A stretch of 64,000 bases of DNA from Gilliamella sp. B3022 (GCF_028751545.1 NZ_CP071867.1:620001-684000), one strand, 5' to 3'. Shown: positions 9,584 through 19,522, counted from the first letter of the stretch. A program made the numbers and translations. The notes: generated by a model from the sequence alone, not told the origin.

Positions 9584-11416
9584 ATGACTGAAAATAACAA
9601 TCATCAACAATTTGAATTCAATACCGTACCGCGTTCTGATAACAGTATTGAACACATAACGCTTAAAAAAGAGCGTCAAGTCATCCCGATTATTTTTCTG
9701 CCTGGGGTAATGGGCAGTAATTTAAAGGTTAAAGCTCAAAAAAACAGATATGAAGATGACAATGAAAATAATGGTGAAGATGACGATACTGAAGCGATTT
9801 GGCGTTTAGATAATATAACCAGTTTAGCAAAATGGATTTTATGGCGATTTGGAAACGCCAAAGCCAGAAGAAAAAAATTACATCCCCAAAAAACCCAAGT
9901 TGATAATCGTGGAAAAGTGATCGATGCGGCAACTAATCAGATTAATCTGATTCAAGCCTATGGTATGGCTGAAGATCAAGGCATTAACCCCAGTAATGAA
10001 CCCACACAAGTACAAATAAATAAAGCCATTAAAAATCACCCTGAAAACAAACTGTTTGGGACCCGACGTGAACGGGGTTGGGGTACGGTAGGTTATATAA
10101 GTTATGGTAAGTTTCTAGAAAAATTTCAATCTTCTTTATTTCAAGCTAATGGTCAACTTTCAGATAAATTACGCAGTTTAACCAAGTCCCCTTCATTTGA
10201 ACTAGATAAAGATAAAAATGAAGAAGAGGACAAAATTACACTAACCTTTACCCAAACACAAATCGACATTTGTAAAAACTATGATTTGCCCCTTTATGCC
10301 ATGGGTTATAATTGGCTAGAATCCAATGAAGAAAGTGCTAAACGCTTAAAAACTTTAGTGGAAAAAACCATTCCTGCTTTTTATAAAAAACAGGGTAGAA
10401 TTTGCGACAAAGTGATTTTAATTACCCACTCCATGGGCGGATTGGTTGCCCGCTATTACACCGAAGTCCTCGGTGGTCATGAAAAAGTCTATGGCGTCAT
10501 TAATGGTGTGCAACCGGCCACCGGTGCGGTAGCAGCTTATACCCGAATGAAACGAGGTAACGAAGCTAACTGGGCTATAGCAAATGTATTGGGGAAAGAT
10601 GCAGCCGAAATGACCGCTGTTTTAGGTCAAGCGCCGGGGCCATTACAATTATTACCCAGTGCCGATTATGGTATGGGTTGGCTCACCATTACTAATCCGG
10701 AAATTAAATCAGACTATTACCCTAAAACCGACCCATATAAAGAGATCTACTTAAATAAAAAAGATTGGTGGTGCGTGTGTGAACCTCACTTGATTAATCC
10801 GTTTAACACCAATCATGATTTAACACAAATGCAAAAAGACTGGGAGGATTATGAAGATTTAATAAATGAAAAAGTAGTACCATTTCATGAAGCCATAAAT
10901 AAGAAGTACTTTAAAAATACGTATGTGTTTTATGGGATTGATCATCGTAAAAACATACAAGAGAAATACTTAACCTATGATACTGCGCATTGGCAAGGAG
11001 AGTATATTCAAGGTTATAAGTCTGAAGCTAAAAAACCGTTTAAAAATCATATAGGTGCCGAAAATCGTTTAGATTTAAGTGAAATGTCAGAAACCCGAAC
11101 CGTAACCACTGAAAATAACTATTGGATTGAAGTTCAACGAAAAGCCGGACGCACACATGTAAAGTATCAAGATTATAAAGGTAACATTGCTGAGCGCTAT
11201 ACCCTCAAACCCGCGGTGAGTAATGGCGATGGCACGGTACCTCAACGTTCCGGGGAAATCCCCATCGAAAGCATTAAAGTACGCATGCATTTGCCCATAG
11301 AGCATGAACCAGCATACAAAAATTCAATCACGCAAGAATTCACCTTGCGTGCGGTTATCAATATTTTACTTGAGGTAAATAAACAAAATGAAAAAAAGAC
11401 TGCCCCTAACGCATGA
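9584..11416 (+). CDS. Putative T6SS lipase effector, alpha/beta hydrolase (Tle4-like)
   Basis: Probably a phospholipase injected into rival cells. The N terminus has the hydrolase opening IPIIFLPGVMGSNLK (residues 34-48, oxyanion-hole region of LCAT/PGAP1-like enzymes). The nucleophile elbow is THSMGGLVARYY with Ser283 (first Gly of GxSxG replaced by Thr). NGDGTVPQRSGE near the C terminus is the usual acid-residue segment and a His follows in LPIEHEP. A charged low-complexity stretch (residues 55-70) follows the oxyanion loop. No signal peptide, as expected for a T6SS cargo. The assignment to Tle4 rests on the two adjacent Tli4-like immunity genes; another Tle class is possible. It overlaps the first immunity gene by 29 bases. 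Confidence 0.8.
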   Translation: MTENNNHQQFEFNTVPRSDNSIEHITLKKERQVIPIIFLPGVMGSNLKVKAQKNRYEDDNENNGEDDDTEAIWRLDNITSLAKWILWRFGNAKARRKKLHPQKTQVDNRGKVIDAATNQINLIQAYGMAEDQGINPSNEPTQVQINKAIKNHPENKLFGTRRERGWGTVGYISYGKFLEKFQSSLFQANGQLSDKLRSLTKSPSFELDKDKNEEEDKITLTFTQTQIDICKNYDLPLYAMGYNWLESNEESAKRLKTLVEKTIPAFYKKQGRICDKVILITHSMGGLVARYYTEVLGGHEKVYGVINGVQPATGAVAAYTRMKRGNEANWAIANVLGKDAAEMTAVLGQAPGPLQLLPSADYGMGWLTITNPEIKSDYYPKTDPYKEIYLNKKDWWCVCEPHLINPFNTNHDLTQMQKDWEDYEDLINEKVVPFHEAINKKYFKNTYVFYGIDHRKNIQEKYLTYDTAHWQGEYIQGYKSEAKKPFKNHIGAENRLDLSEMSETRTVTTENNYWIEVQRKAGRTHVKYQDYKGNIAERYTLKPAVSNGDGTVPQRSGEIPIESIKVRMHLPIEHEPAYKNSITQEFTLRAVINILLEVNKQNEKKTAPNA

Positions 11417-12533
11417 GCATTACCTCTTAATTATCGCTCTACTCATTATTTTATTTGTTACTTACCGCTACTTAACTAAGGATATACGTATGGTTACTCT
11501 CACAACCCAACAACAGCAACAAGTCGATGAACTGCTAAACAATACCGCTACCCGATGCATGGGGGTTTACTTATTTGATCTGCCCAAACAATTCATCTCT
11601 TCCCTGGCTACCGAACTCAATTACACCGATAATCATCAGATTATTATTGAAACTGACCAGATTTATTTGCCTCCATTTAAGCAGATGCTTGCCTACCGTG
11701 AGCAAGAGCTGAAAAATACCCAACCGGTTTATGCAAATGACGGCAACTTTTTAAAAGCCATTCACCCTGTGCCCACTACCAATCCAGATAAAATGCAAGG
11801 TATTATTTTTGAACGGATGGAAAGTACCACTACCCCTGATGTTGCCCGAATATTAGAAGGTTACCGCTGGCAAAACAACGTCTCCTTAAAAATTGAAATA
11901 AAAGCTCGTAATGGTCTAGCAAATAGATATAATCAGAAAAGAAAAGATTATCCAAATAGATATAATAATAATGTACCCGAAAAATTAGCACAGATGTATA
12001 AACTGTTTGAACAAATTACGGTACGTGATGACTATACCATCCCCACCGAACCTGGGTTTTGTTTTATCAATGGCTTTATGCACGGTGGCGTAAAAGAGTA
12101 TAAAAATTTGAATTTTAACTTTCGCTACAACAGCCATAAAAGCTTCTCCATTCAAATTGATATTGATGACTATTCCGATGATTTATCACTGCTTGATGCG
12201 CCCGATGAAATTGTGATGCCCAAACCAGGACACACGGTTTATAAAGGCAAACGGGAAAGCCATAATTTGCAAATGGAAGAATGGATAGTAAAAGGGGCAT
12301 TTTTTTCGGATAATAATAAAGACTATCCCATAATGCAAGAAGGGTATATTTTTTACTTAGCAATCAATCAATTTGATGCCAATTATAAAAAGCCGCAATT
12401 GACATTTAAAATGCATTATAAGATACCAACCGATACTAGCATTCCCACCTACAACGAAGATCAGCTGATGGTCATTTGGCGTGACATTACCGATAGTATC
12501 AGGATCAGAGAGAGTGCTTTTGACGATGAATAA
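11388..12533 (+). CDS. Tli4-like T6SS immunity protein, copy 1
   Basis: Predicted to neutralise the lipase effector encoded just upstream, probably in the periplasm. One N-terminal membrane anchor (about residues 11-28, LLIIALLIILFVTYRYL), then a soluble domain whose C-terminal half contains the segment TEPGFCFINGFMHGG typical of Tli4 C-terminal domains. The start codon lies inside the effector gene (29-base overlap), which couples translation. The stop overlaps the start of copy 2. Residues 174-190 (NRYNQKRKDYPNRYNNN) form the only strongly different stretch from copy 2 in the soluble part. Family identification is from remembered motifs. Confidence 0.75.
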   Translation: MKKRLPLTHEHYLLIIALLIILFVTYRYLTKDIRMVTLTTQQQQQVDELLNNTATRCMGVYLFDLPKQFISSLATELNYTDNHQIIIETDQIYLPPFKQMLAYREQELKNTQPVYANDGNFLKAIHPVPTTNPDKMQGIIFERMESTTTPDVARILEGYRWQNNVSLKIEIKARNGLANRYNQKRKDYPNRYNNNVPEKLAQMYKLFEQITVRDDYTIPTEPGFCFINGFMHGGVKEYKNLNFNFRYNSHKSFSIQIDIDDYSDDLSLLDAPDEIVMPKPGHTVYKGKRESHNLQMEEWIVKGAFFSDNNKDYPIMQEGYIFYLAINQFDANYKKPQLTFKMHYKIPTDTSIPTYNEDQLMVIWRDITDSIRIRESAFDDE

Positions 12534-13663
12534 AAAATACATTTGGTCAACAATTATCACAGTCATCATAGTCTTACTGGTTATTTACCACTCTACCCGT
12601 TCGGATATTCGTACTGTTACCCTCACAACCCAACAACAGCAACAAGTCGATGAACTGCTAAACAATACCGCTACCCGATGCATGGGGGTTTACTTATTTG
12701 ATCTGCCCAAACAATTCATCTCTTCCCTGGCTACCGAACTCAATTACACCGATAATCATCAGATTATTATTGAAACTGACCAGATTTATTTGCCTTCATT
12801 TAAGCAGATGCTTGCCTACCGTGAGCAAGAGCTGAAAAATACCCAACCGGTTTATGCAAATGACGGCAACTTTTTAAAAGCCATTCACCCTGTGCCCACT
12901 ACCAATCCAGATAAAATGCAAGGTATTATTTTTGAACGGATGGAAAGTACCACTACCCCTGATGTTGCCCGAATATTAGAAGGTTACCGCTGGCAAAACA
13001 ACGTCTCCTTAAAAATTGAAATAAAAGCTCGTAATGGGTTAGCAAGTCGATATGACCAAGACAGAGAAGATTCCCCAAAGCTTTATGGAAATAATGTACC
13101 CGAAAAATTAGCACAGATGTATAAACTGTTTGAACAAATTACGGTGCGTGATGACTATACCATCCCCACCGAACCTGGGTTTTGTTTTATCAATGGCTTT
13201 ATGCACGGTGGCGTAAAAGAGTATAAAAATTTGAATTTTAACTTTCGCTACAACAGCCATAAAAGCTTCTCCATTCAAATTGATATTGATGACTATTCCG
13301 ATGATTTATCACTGCTTGATGCGCCCGATGAAATTGTGATGCCCAAACCAGGACACACGGTTTATAAAGGCAAACGGGAAAGCCATAATTTGCAAATGGA
13401 AGAATGGATAGTAAAAGGGGCATTTTTTTCGGATAATAATAAAGACTATCCCATAATGCAAGAAGGGTATATTTTTTACTTAGCAATCAATCAATTTGAT
13501 GCCAATTATAAAAAGCCGCAATTGACATTTAAAATGCATTATAAGATACCAACCGATACTAGTATTCCCACCTACAACGAAGATCAGCTGATGGTCATTT
13601 GGCGTGACATTACCGATAGTATCAGGATCAGGGAGAGTGCTTTTGACGATGAATAAAAAATAC
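11481..13663 (+). repeat. Tandem duplication of the immunity gene, 1123-base period
   Basis: Bases 11481-12540 and 12604-13663 are almost identical (period 1123). The match begins after the membrane-anchor codons and ends a few codons past the stop. Outside a patch at 11915-11967 / 13038-13090, which carries about 20 differences, I count only a handful of single-base changes. Confidence 0.9.
12526..13656 (+). CDS. Tli4-like T6SS immunity protein, copy 2
   Basis: Near-identical paralogue of the preceding gene, 376 aa. I place the start at ATG 12526 (MNKKYIWSTIITVIIVLLVIY), not at an upstream in-frame GTG at 12481. This start overlaps the previous stop by 8 bases, gives a clean N-terminal membrane anchor and has GAGAGAG upstream. 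The soluble part is almost the same as copy 1 except for one patch (SRYDQDREDSPKLYGNN), while the membrane anchor is unrelated in sequence. The change of anchor with an unchanged receptor domain, plus one hypervariable patch, suggests duplication followed by specificity change or gene conversion. Confidence 0.75.
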   Translation: MNKKYIWSTIITVIIVLLVIYHSTRSDIRTVTLTTQQQQQVDELLNNTATRCMGVYLFDLPKQFISSLATELNYTDNHQIIIETDQIYLPSFKQMLAYREQELKNTQPVYANDGNFLKAIHPVPTTNPDKMQGIIFERMESTTTPDVARILEGYRWQNNVSLKIEIKARNGLASRYDQDREDSPKLYGNNVPEKLAQMYKLFEQITVRDDYTIPTEPGFCFINGFMHGGVKEYKNLNFNFRYNSHKSFSIQIDIDDYSDDLSLLDAPDEIVMPKPGHTVYKGKRESHNLQMEEWIVKGAFFSDNNKDYPIMQEGYIFYLAINQFDANYKKPQLTFKMHYKIPTDTSIPTYNEDQLMVIWRDITDSIRIRESAFDDE

Positions 13664-13681
13664 TCTAAAATATCAATTTAG
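13649..13681 (+). pseudogene. Residual start of a third immunity-gene copy (10 codons)
   Basis: The duplication continues past the stop of copy 2 into ATGAATAAAAAATAC, the same first five codons (MNKKY) that begin copy 2, then diverges and stops after MNKKYSKISI. This is what would remain if a third tandem copy had been deleted, or if the repeat unit was defined with its overlapping start. It is unlikely to be a functional peptide. Confidence 0.6.
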
Positions 13682-13862
13682 ATGAATAGGTTAATGAAAA
13701 AATAAGTGGCTATTTAGGTCGTTAACTTAAACTGTTGAAGTACTATTTATTTTTGGTTGAGTAATAACCATTGTTAATATCTGTAAAAATAGTATAACTT
13801 TGATACTTTTTTAAGTAAAATAAGTCTAAATAGCCTTTGTTAGATGAATAGTGAGATTTTAC

Positions 13863-14234
13863 ATGTCATTAAGAATCATCAAAAAACAAAATTATCTTAT
13901 TGCCATATTAACAATAATTTTTTTATTAGGTTATTTTGTTAACTATTTGTTTGTTAACTTTAATTTATCTTCGCCTGTGATTCAGGCTTCACAGCACAAC
14001 GCATTTATGCCAGCAGTAAGCAAGAAACCTAGCAATTATCATCTTTTAGCCAAAAAATCCAAATTTTTCTCAAATTGCATACATTTTAATCACTACTCAT
14101 CTTGCAAGATACTCATTCCTGATATTAGATTTGATCCGGTGTTATTGCCCCATCGTGAACCGTATGTTTCCTATAACTTTGCGCCACAATACAAAGAATG
14201 TATTCCTGAATTAAAACCACCTAGAATCGCTTAA
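13863..14234 (+). CDS. Small membrane-anchored hypothetical protein
   Basis: Not recognised. The preferred start is the ATG at 13863 (MSLRIIKKQNYL); an in-frame GTG lies 12 bases earlier. 123 residues: one hydrophobic helix (about residues 11-32) and a basic, tyrosine/proline-rich tail with four cysteines, probably outside the membrane. It lies 207 bases after the immunity genes on the same strand and could be a further cassette member, but nothing in the sequence shows that. AT-rich like its surroundings. Confidence 0.5.
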   Translation: MSLRIIKKQNYLIAILTIIFLLGYFVNYLFVNFNLSSPVIQASQHNAFMPAVSKKPSNYHLLAKKSKFFSNCIHFNHYSSCKILIPDIRFDPVLLPHREPYVSYNFAPQYKECIPELKPPRIA

Positions 14235-14377
14235 TTACATATTTAATTTGTATTTATTCTAAAAGTTAGTTCAAGTAGTTATCAGTCAAGTGACCGTTTT
14301 GCGATCAGTTTTATCGTTACTAACAAAAGAGTCATTATTTTATTTTATTTTATTTGAATGAAGATGAAAGGTATATT

Positions 14378-15931
14378 ATGAAACGTCGACATTTTTTATT
14401 AAATATTACCACTGCAATCAGTGGATTAGCGGTTACCAAAGCCTTTGCCAAAATGGACCACTCAACTATGAGTCATGCCATGTGCACAACAAATTCTGAT
14501 GAATGTCAAAAGGGGGACAGTATGCACCACGAACATATGAGTATGAATATGAATATGAGCCATAACAACTCTCCACAAAAACTTTTACCTACTTCAGCAT
14601 TACCACAAGGTCGAAATTTACCAGAATTAGTACACTTAAAAAATACTAGTGATAAACAAGGTACTTTCGAAGCAGATATTGAAGCTAAACCCGTTAAAAT
14701 TAAATTAACACCAGAATTAACAACAGAATTTTGGGCATATAACAATAGTATTCCTGGCCCAGCAATTGAAGCGTTTGAAGGTGATAAAGTCAAAATAACC
14801 GTTAAAAATAGTTTACCGCAAGCAACCACTGTACATTGGCATGGTTTACTGATTCCATCCAATCAGGATGGCAATCCGCAAGACGCAATCCCAGCTGGTC
14901 ATAGTCGAACTTATGAGTTTACGATTCCTGAAGGTAATTCAGGTACCTTCTGGTATCATCCTCATGGACATGAAACTGTTGCTGAACAAATTGCCCGTGG
15001 CTTAGCCGGAATATTTATTGTACGCAGTAAAAACGACCCTCTCGCCTCTTTACCTGAACAAAACTGGTTCTTTTCCGATTTAAAATTGACCGATAAAGGT
15101 GAAATTGCCGATAACTCAATGGTTGATTGGATGAATGGTCGTGAAGGACAATTTGTATTAATTAACGGTGCTTATCGTCCTAAAATCACGGTGAATACTG
15201 CAACCCGAGTACGTGTTTGGAATGCGTGTTCTGGACGTTATCTAAATTTATCCATACCGAACTGTGATGTTTATTTAGTCGGAACGGATGGAGGATTGAT
15301 GCCTGAATCCATTAAACTAACTTCACCATTATTATTGTCACCAGCTGAACGTGCTGAATTAGTTATTGTACCAAAGAAATCTGGAGTCGTTTATTTACAA
15401 TCAATTGGTTACGATCGTGGTAAAATGGGCAATGTCCCCCCAGAACAAGATATCATACTCGGAGAATTAGTCTTAACACAATCATCCTCAATTACTTTAC
15501 CGTCAATCTTACGTGAATTACCAAAAGTAGGACAAGCAACTGCCCATAAATCACTAGAATATACAGAAGTGATGGATATGAAAGAACCGCGTGGTGGTAT
15601 GCTATTTTTAATTAATGGCAAACGTCATGATATGCAACGTATTGATTTAGAGAGTAAAATTCATGAAATTGAAGAGTGGACAATTTTTAATAACTCTCAT
15701 ATGGATCATAATTTTCATATACATGGTGCGCAGTTTACCGCTGTTTCACATGAATTCGACGGTAAAACGACACGACCTGAATATGTGGCATTAAAAGATA
15801 CCATTAATCTACGCCCACGTGAAAAAATCACTCTAAAAATTCAACAAAATATGCCGGGATTACGTATGTACCACTGCCATATAGTTGAACATGAAACATT
15901 GGGCATGATGGGACAATTAATGGTGAAATAG
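14378..15931 (+). CDS. Tat-exported multicopper oxidase (CueO-like)
   Basis: Periplasmic copper-dependent oxidase, probably for Cu(I) detoxification. The start is set at ATG 14378: it follows GAAAGG, and the protein then opens with MKRRHFLLNI, a twin-arginine signal; an earlier in-frame start would bury it. After the signal comes a Met/His-rich stretch (HSTMSHAMC.., MHHEHMSMNMNM), typical of copper binding. Three cupredoxin domains carry the four copper motifs: HWHG, HPHGHE, HNFHIHG and HCHIVEHE, the last followed by a methionine as type-1 axial ligand (GMMGQL). 517 aa. The family also contains FtsP/SufI, which lacks the copper ligands; here they are complete. No CueR-like site is obvious upstream. 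Confidence 0.9.
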   Translation: MKRRHFLLNITTAISGLAVTKAFAKMDHSTMSHAMCTTNSDECQKGDSMHHEHMSMNMNMSHNNSPQKLLPTSALPQGRNLPELVHLKNTSDKQGTFEADIEAKPVKIKLTPELTTEFWAYNNSIPGPAIEAFEGDKVKITVKNSLPQATTVHWHGLLIPSNQDGNPQDAIPAGHSRTYEFTIPEGNSGTFWYHPHGHETVAEQIARGLAGIFIVRSKNDPLASLPEQNWFFSDLKLTDKGEIADNSMVDWMNGREGQFVLINGAYRPKITVNTATRVRVWNACSGRYLNLSIPNCDVYLVGTDGGLMPESIKLTSPLLLSPAERAELVIVPKKSGVVYLQSIGYDRGKMGNVPPEQDIILGELVLTQSSSITLPSILRELPKVGQATAHKSLEYTEVMDMKEPRGGMLFLINGKRHDMQRIDLESKIHEIEEWTIFNNSHMDHNFHIHGAQFTAVSHEFDGKTTRPEYVALKDTINLRPREKITLKIQQNMPGLRMYHCHIVEHETLGMMGQLMVK

Positions 15932-16210
15932 TTTGACTATCCCCTCCCTATTTTTAATCGCTGTTTATTAAAATTAGAAGGGGGGGAAGATTTTGTTAAT
16001 AAAGAAAGTTCTCAGACAGAGTTTAAAGATTAGAATATTAGCTAATCGCTTTTTAAACTAATTTTAATCACAACTTTCAAGGTACAACTTATTACCATGC
16101 AAGTTTTGATCAATTTAAATTACTTTTTATTGATAATAGGTCTTATTAGGTTTATCCGCTTATCACTTCAGTACTTCAAATAATCGCTTAACTTGTTGTA
16201 ATAATTATTT
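15932..16210. other. Intergenic region, multicopper oxidase / secM
   Basis: No gene supported. Just after the oxidase stop there is a C-rich run (CCCCTCCC) and, about 30 bases later, a G-rich run (GGGGGGG) that can pair imperfectly around ATTTTTAAT/ATTAAAAT, a likely terminator. The rest is featureless AT-rich sequence up to the secM promoter. Confidence 0.45.
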
Positions 16211-16239
16211 TTGATTTTGACAAAAAATGCTAATATACT
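16211..16239 (+). promoter_or_regulatory. Putative sigma-70 promoter of secM-secA
   Basis: TTGATT (16211-16216), 17-base spacer, TATACT (16234-16239). It predicts a transcript starting within a few bases of the first secM ATG at 16246, so either the message is nearly leaderless or translation begins at the second ATG (16252). Matches of this quality occur by chance in AT-rich DNA, hence modest confidence. Confidence 0.4.
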
Positions 16240-16245
16240 GCCAAA

Positions 16246-16590
16246 ATGATCATGATCAATTATTGGCAAAAAATCAGCAAACGCTTGATTATCAATACTG
16301 CTTTATCGCACTTATTATTAGGTGTGATTGCTGCTGGGTTTGGATTATGTCAAGAAAATGCTTTACCGGTACAATTGTCAACATCCCAAGTTGGCATCAT
16401 TACTATTACCCTAATCGTACAAGATCATCAAGCGCCGATAACAACAAAAACACAAACATTAGCCTTATCACAAAAACCACAATTTTATAAGTCATTTACG
16501 CCATTAAATTACACTGAGATTAGTCCAAATACCATTATTCGATTATCACCAAATAATGGCATAAGAGCTGGACCCGATGCTACTGCTTGA
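16246..16590 (+). CDS. secM: SecM-like secretion monitor with divergent arrest peptide
   Basis: Regulatory nascent chain that stalls the ribosome when export is slow and thereby raises secA translation. Evidence: position directly upstream of secA; a signal peptide whose core LSHLLLGVIAAGFGL closely follows the E. coli SecM core; and the arrest core GIRAGP at residues 105-110, four residues from the C terminus (..GIRAGPDATA). It is 114 aa against 170 in E. coli, so the spacer is much shorter. The upstream arrest residues differ: lined up on GIRAGP, the E. coli Phe150 and Trp155 positions are Pro94 and Arg99, and Ile156 is Leu100. Start chosen at the first ATG; the second is two codons on. Confidence 0.85.
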   Translation: MIMINYWQKISKRLIINTALSHLLLGVIAAGFGLCQENALPVQLSTSQVGIITITLIVQDHQAPITTKTQTLALSQKPQFYKSFTPLNYTEISPNTIIRLSPNNGIRAGPDATA

Positions 16591-16672
16591 TGAGCCTACC
16601 GCTCAATGTATTTAAATTGTTGTATAAGGTATCAGCCTTACTATATCTATTAAAAAGAATAAGAGAAAAGTT

Positions 16673-19405
16673 ATGTTATTAAAATTATTAACTAAAGTAT
16701 TTGGTAGCCGCAATGAACGCGTATTAAAAATGATGCGTAAACGTGTTGAAAGAATTAATGCCCTTGAACCGCAAATGGAAGCATTAACTGATGAGGAACT
16801 TAAAGCTAAAACCACAGAATTTAAACAAAGAATTGCAGATGGTACTAAGTTAGATGACATTTTAGAAGAAGCTTTCGCCGTTGTACGCGAAGCAAGTAAG
16901 CGCGTTTTTGGTATGCGTCATTTTGATGTACAACTTATTGGTGGCATGGTTTTAAATGAACGTTGTATTGCTGAAATGCGTACTGGTGAAGGTAAAACGT
17001 TAACAGCAACCTTACCCGCTTATTTGAATGCCTTAACAGGTAAAGGGGTGCATGTTGTTACCGTCAATGACTACCTAGCACAACGCGATGCTGAAAATAA
17101 TCGCCCACTATTTGAATTTTTAGGATTATCCGTTGGCATCAACTTACCTAATATGCCACCACACATTAAACGTGAAGCTTACAATGCCGATATTACTTAT
17201 GGTACGAATAATGAATATGGCTTTGATTACTTACGTGACAATATGGTATTTACTAAAGATTCGCGCGTACAACGTCCATTACACTATGCATTAGTCGATG
17301 AGGTTGACTCAATTCTAATTGATGAAGCCAGAACACCACTTATCATTTCAGGACAAGCTGAAGATAGTTCAGACCGATATATTAGTGTCGATAAAATTAT
17401 TCCATTTTTAGTGCAACAAGAAAAAGAAGATTCCGAACAATTCCAAGGTGATGGTGATTTTTCTATTGATGAAAAATCTCGTCAGGTAAACTTAACTGAA
17501 CGGGGATTAGTGAAAGTTGAAGAGTTGCTTATTAAAAACGGTATTATGAGAGGTGACGAATCACTTTATGCACCCGGTAATATTGTATTAATGCATCATG
17601 TTAATGCCGCATTACGCGCTCATCACCTATTCCATAAAGATGTTGATTACATTGTTAGAGATAACGAAATCATTATCGTTGATGAACATACTGGTAGGAC
17701 TATGGATGGTCGACGTTGGTCGGATGGTTTGCATCAAGCCGTTGAAGCCAAAGAACATGTTAAAATTCAAAATGAAAACCAAACATTAGCATCAATCACA
17801 TTCCAAAACTATTTCCGTTTATATGAAAAACTAGCAGGGATGACAGGAACAGCTGATACTGAAGCCTTTGAATTCAATCAAATTTATGGTTTAGATACCA
17901 TTGTTATTCCAACCAATCGCCCGATGGTACGCAAAGATCAACCTGATCTTGTCTATATGACTGAGAAAGAAAAAATCAATGCTATTGTAACTGATGTGAA
18001 AGCTTGTGTAGAGCGCGGACAACCTGTCTTAGTTGGGACAGCCTCAATTGAAAAATCTGAATTAGTTTCATCTGCTTTTAAAAAAGCAGGGATTAAGCAT
18101 AACGTACTTAATGCTAAATTTCATGCTCAGGAAGCGGAAATCATCGCTCAAGCTGGTCGTAAAGGTGCCGTAACAATTGCCACCAATATGGCGGGTCGTG
18201 GTACTGATATTATGCTTGGCGGTAACTGGCAAAGCGAGATAGCGAAACTTGAAGAACCAACCCCTGAAGATATCGAAACAGCCAAACAAGCATGGCAAGC
18301 AAGACACGAAGAAGTCATTGCGCTTGGCGGACTTTATATTTTGGGTACTGAACGTCACGAATCCCGTCGTATAGATAACCAGTTACGCGGTCGTGCAGGT
18401 CGTCAAGGTGATCCGGGAGCATCACGTTTTTACTTATCACTGGAAGATCCGTTAATGCGTATTTTTGCTTCTGATCGTGTAGGCAATATGATGCGTAAAC
18501 TTGGTATGAAAGAAGGTGAAGCCATTGAGCATCCTTGGGTAACTAAAGCCATTGCTAACGCTCAAAAGAAAGTTGAAAGTCGTAACTTTGATATTCGTAA
18601 ACAGTTACTTGAATATGATGATGTTGCCAACGATCAACGTAAAGCAATTTATCGACAACGTAATGAATTACTCGATAATTCAGATATTAAAGAAACGATC
18701 AATTCAATCCGTGGTGATGTCTTTAACGCATTAATTGATCAATATATTCCACCGCAATCCATTGAAGAAATGTGGGATGTTGCAGGACTCGAAACAGCAC
18801 TTAAAAACGATTTTGATTTAGATTTACCTATTGCTAAATGGTTAGATGAGGAACAAAATCTGCACGAGGAAACATTACGTGAACGTATTTTACAAATAGC
18901 ACAAGATACCTATATCGAAAAAGAAAATATTGCTGGTTCTGAAGCATTTAGACAATTCGAAAAAAGTGTTATGTTACAAACACTCGATACTTTATGGAAA
19001 GAACATCTTGCGGCAATGGATTATTTACGTCAAGGGATTCATTTACGTGGTTATGCTCAAAAAGATCCAAAACAAGAATATAAACGCGAATCATTTAACA
19101 TGTTTGCCAGCATGTTAGAATCGTTAAAATATGATGTAATTGGTATTTTAAGTCGTGTACAAATTCGTTCACAAGAAGAAGTCGATGAAGCTGAACGACA
19201 ACGCCTAGCAGAAATGGAAAAATTAATGGCAAAGCAACAAACCAACCATGAAGAGGTAACTAGTATGGGTAGTGAAAGTAAAGACCAATCAGCTGGATCG
19301 TCATCACAACCAATCGTAAGGAACCAAACCAAAGTTGGACGTAATGATCCATGTCCTTGTGGCTCAGGTAAAAAATATAAACATTGTCATGGTGCTGTTC
19401 ACTAA
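16673..19405 (+). CDS. secA: Preprotein translocase motor ATPase SecA
   Basis: Cytosolic/membrane ATPase that pushes unfolded preproteins through SecYEG. Visible landmarks: Walker A region [15 protein letters not shown]-box segment [19 protein letters not shown] (Walker B), [16 protein letters not shown] and [20 protein letters not shown] of the second nucleotide-binding fold, the helical scaffold, a Gln/Glu-rich linker, and the C-terminal zinc-binding SecB-contact motif [14 protein letters not shown]. 910 aa (E. coli 901). The 82-base gap from secM has short hairpins (TGAGC/GCTCA at 16590-16604; TAAGG/CCTTA at about 16626-16641) and the ribosome site AAGAGAAAAG, so SecM control by RNA structure is plausible. 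Confidence 0.98.
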   Translation: MLLKLLTKVFGSRNERVLKMMRKRVERINALEPQMEALTDEELKAKTTEFKQRIADGTKLDDILEEAFAVVREASKRVFGMRHFDVQLIGGMVLNERCIAEMRTGEGKTLTATLPAYLNALTGKGVHVVTVNDYLAQRDAENNRPLFEFLGLSVGINLPNMPPHIKREAYNADITYGTNNEYGFDYLRDNMVFTKDSRVQRPLHYALVDEVDSILIDEARTPLIISGQAEDSSDRYISVDKIIPFLVQQEKEDSEQFQGDGDFSIDEKSRQVNLTERGLVKVEELLIKNGIMRGDESLYAPGNIVLMHHVNAALRAHHLFHKDVDYIVRDNEIIIVDEHTGRTMDGRRWSDGLHQAVEAKEHVKIQNENQTLASITFQNYFRLYEKLAGMTGTADTEAFEFNQIYGLDTIVIPTNRPMVRKDQPDLVYMTEKEKINAIVTDVKACVERGQPVLVGTASIEKSELVSSAFKKAGIKHNVLNAKFHAQEAEIIAQAGRKGAVTIATNMAGRGTDIMLGGNWQSEIAKLEEPTPEDIETAKQAWQARHEEVIALGGLYILGTERHESRRIDNQLRGRAGRQGDPGASRFYLSLEDPLMRIFASDRVGNMMRKLGMKEGEAIEHPWVTKAIANAQKKVESRNFDIRKQLLEYDDVANDQRKAIYRQRNELLDNSDIKETINSIRGDVFNALIDQYIPPQSIEEMWDVAGLETALKNDFDLDLPIAKWLDEEQNLHEETLRERILQIAQDTYIEKENIAGSEAFRQFEKSVMLQTLDTLWKEHLAAMDYLRQGIHLRGYAQKDPKQEYKRESFNMFASMLESLKYDVIGILSRVQIRSQEEVDEAERQRLAEMEKLMAKQQTNHEEVTSMGSESKDQSAGSSSQPIVRNQTKVGRNDPCPCGSGKKYKHCHGAVH

Positions 19406-19471
19406 GGCAAAAATTTAGTATCATCAAATAATATTGATATTAAATAACCGATTAAACTCGGTACTTACATT

Positions 19472-19499
19472 ATCAGGGAAAGTAGCCGCTTTCCCTGAT
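19472..19499 (+). terminator. Strong hairpin between secA and mutT
   Basis: An 11-bp perfect stem (ATCAGGGAAAG / CTTTCCCTGAT) with loop TAGCCG, 66 bases after secA and 23 before mutT. There is no T-run, so it may act as a Rho-dependent or RNA-stabilising 3' end and partly separate mutT from secA expression. Confidence 0.6.
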
Positions 19500-19522
19500 G
19501 TTGATAACAAATAGACAGGATT

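Noticed and set aside
12481-12525. Earlier GTG start for the second immunity gene
   Set aside because: It would add 15 residues from the end of copy 1; the ATG at 12526 gives a proper membrane-anchor N terminus.
16227-16490. 87-codon frame overlapping secM in another frame
   Set aside because: It conflicts with the secM frame, which has the signal peptide and GIRAGP motif.
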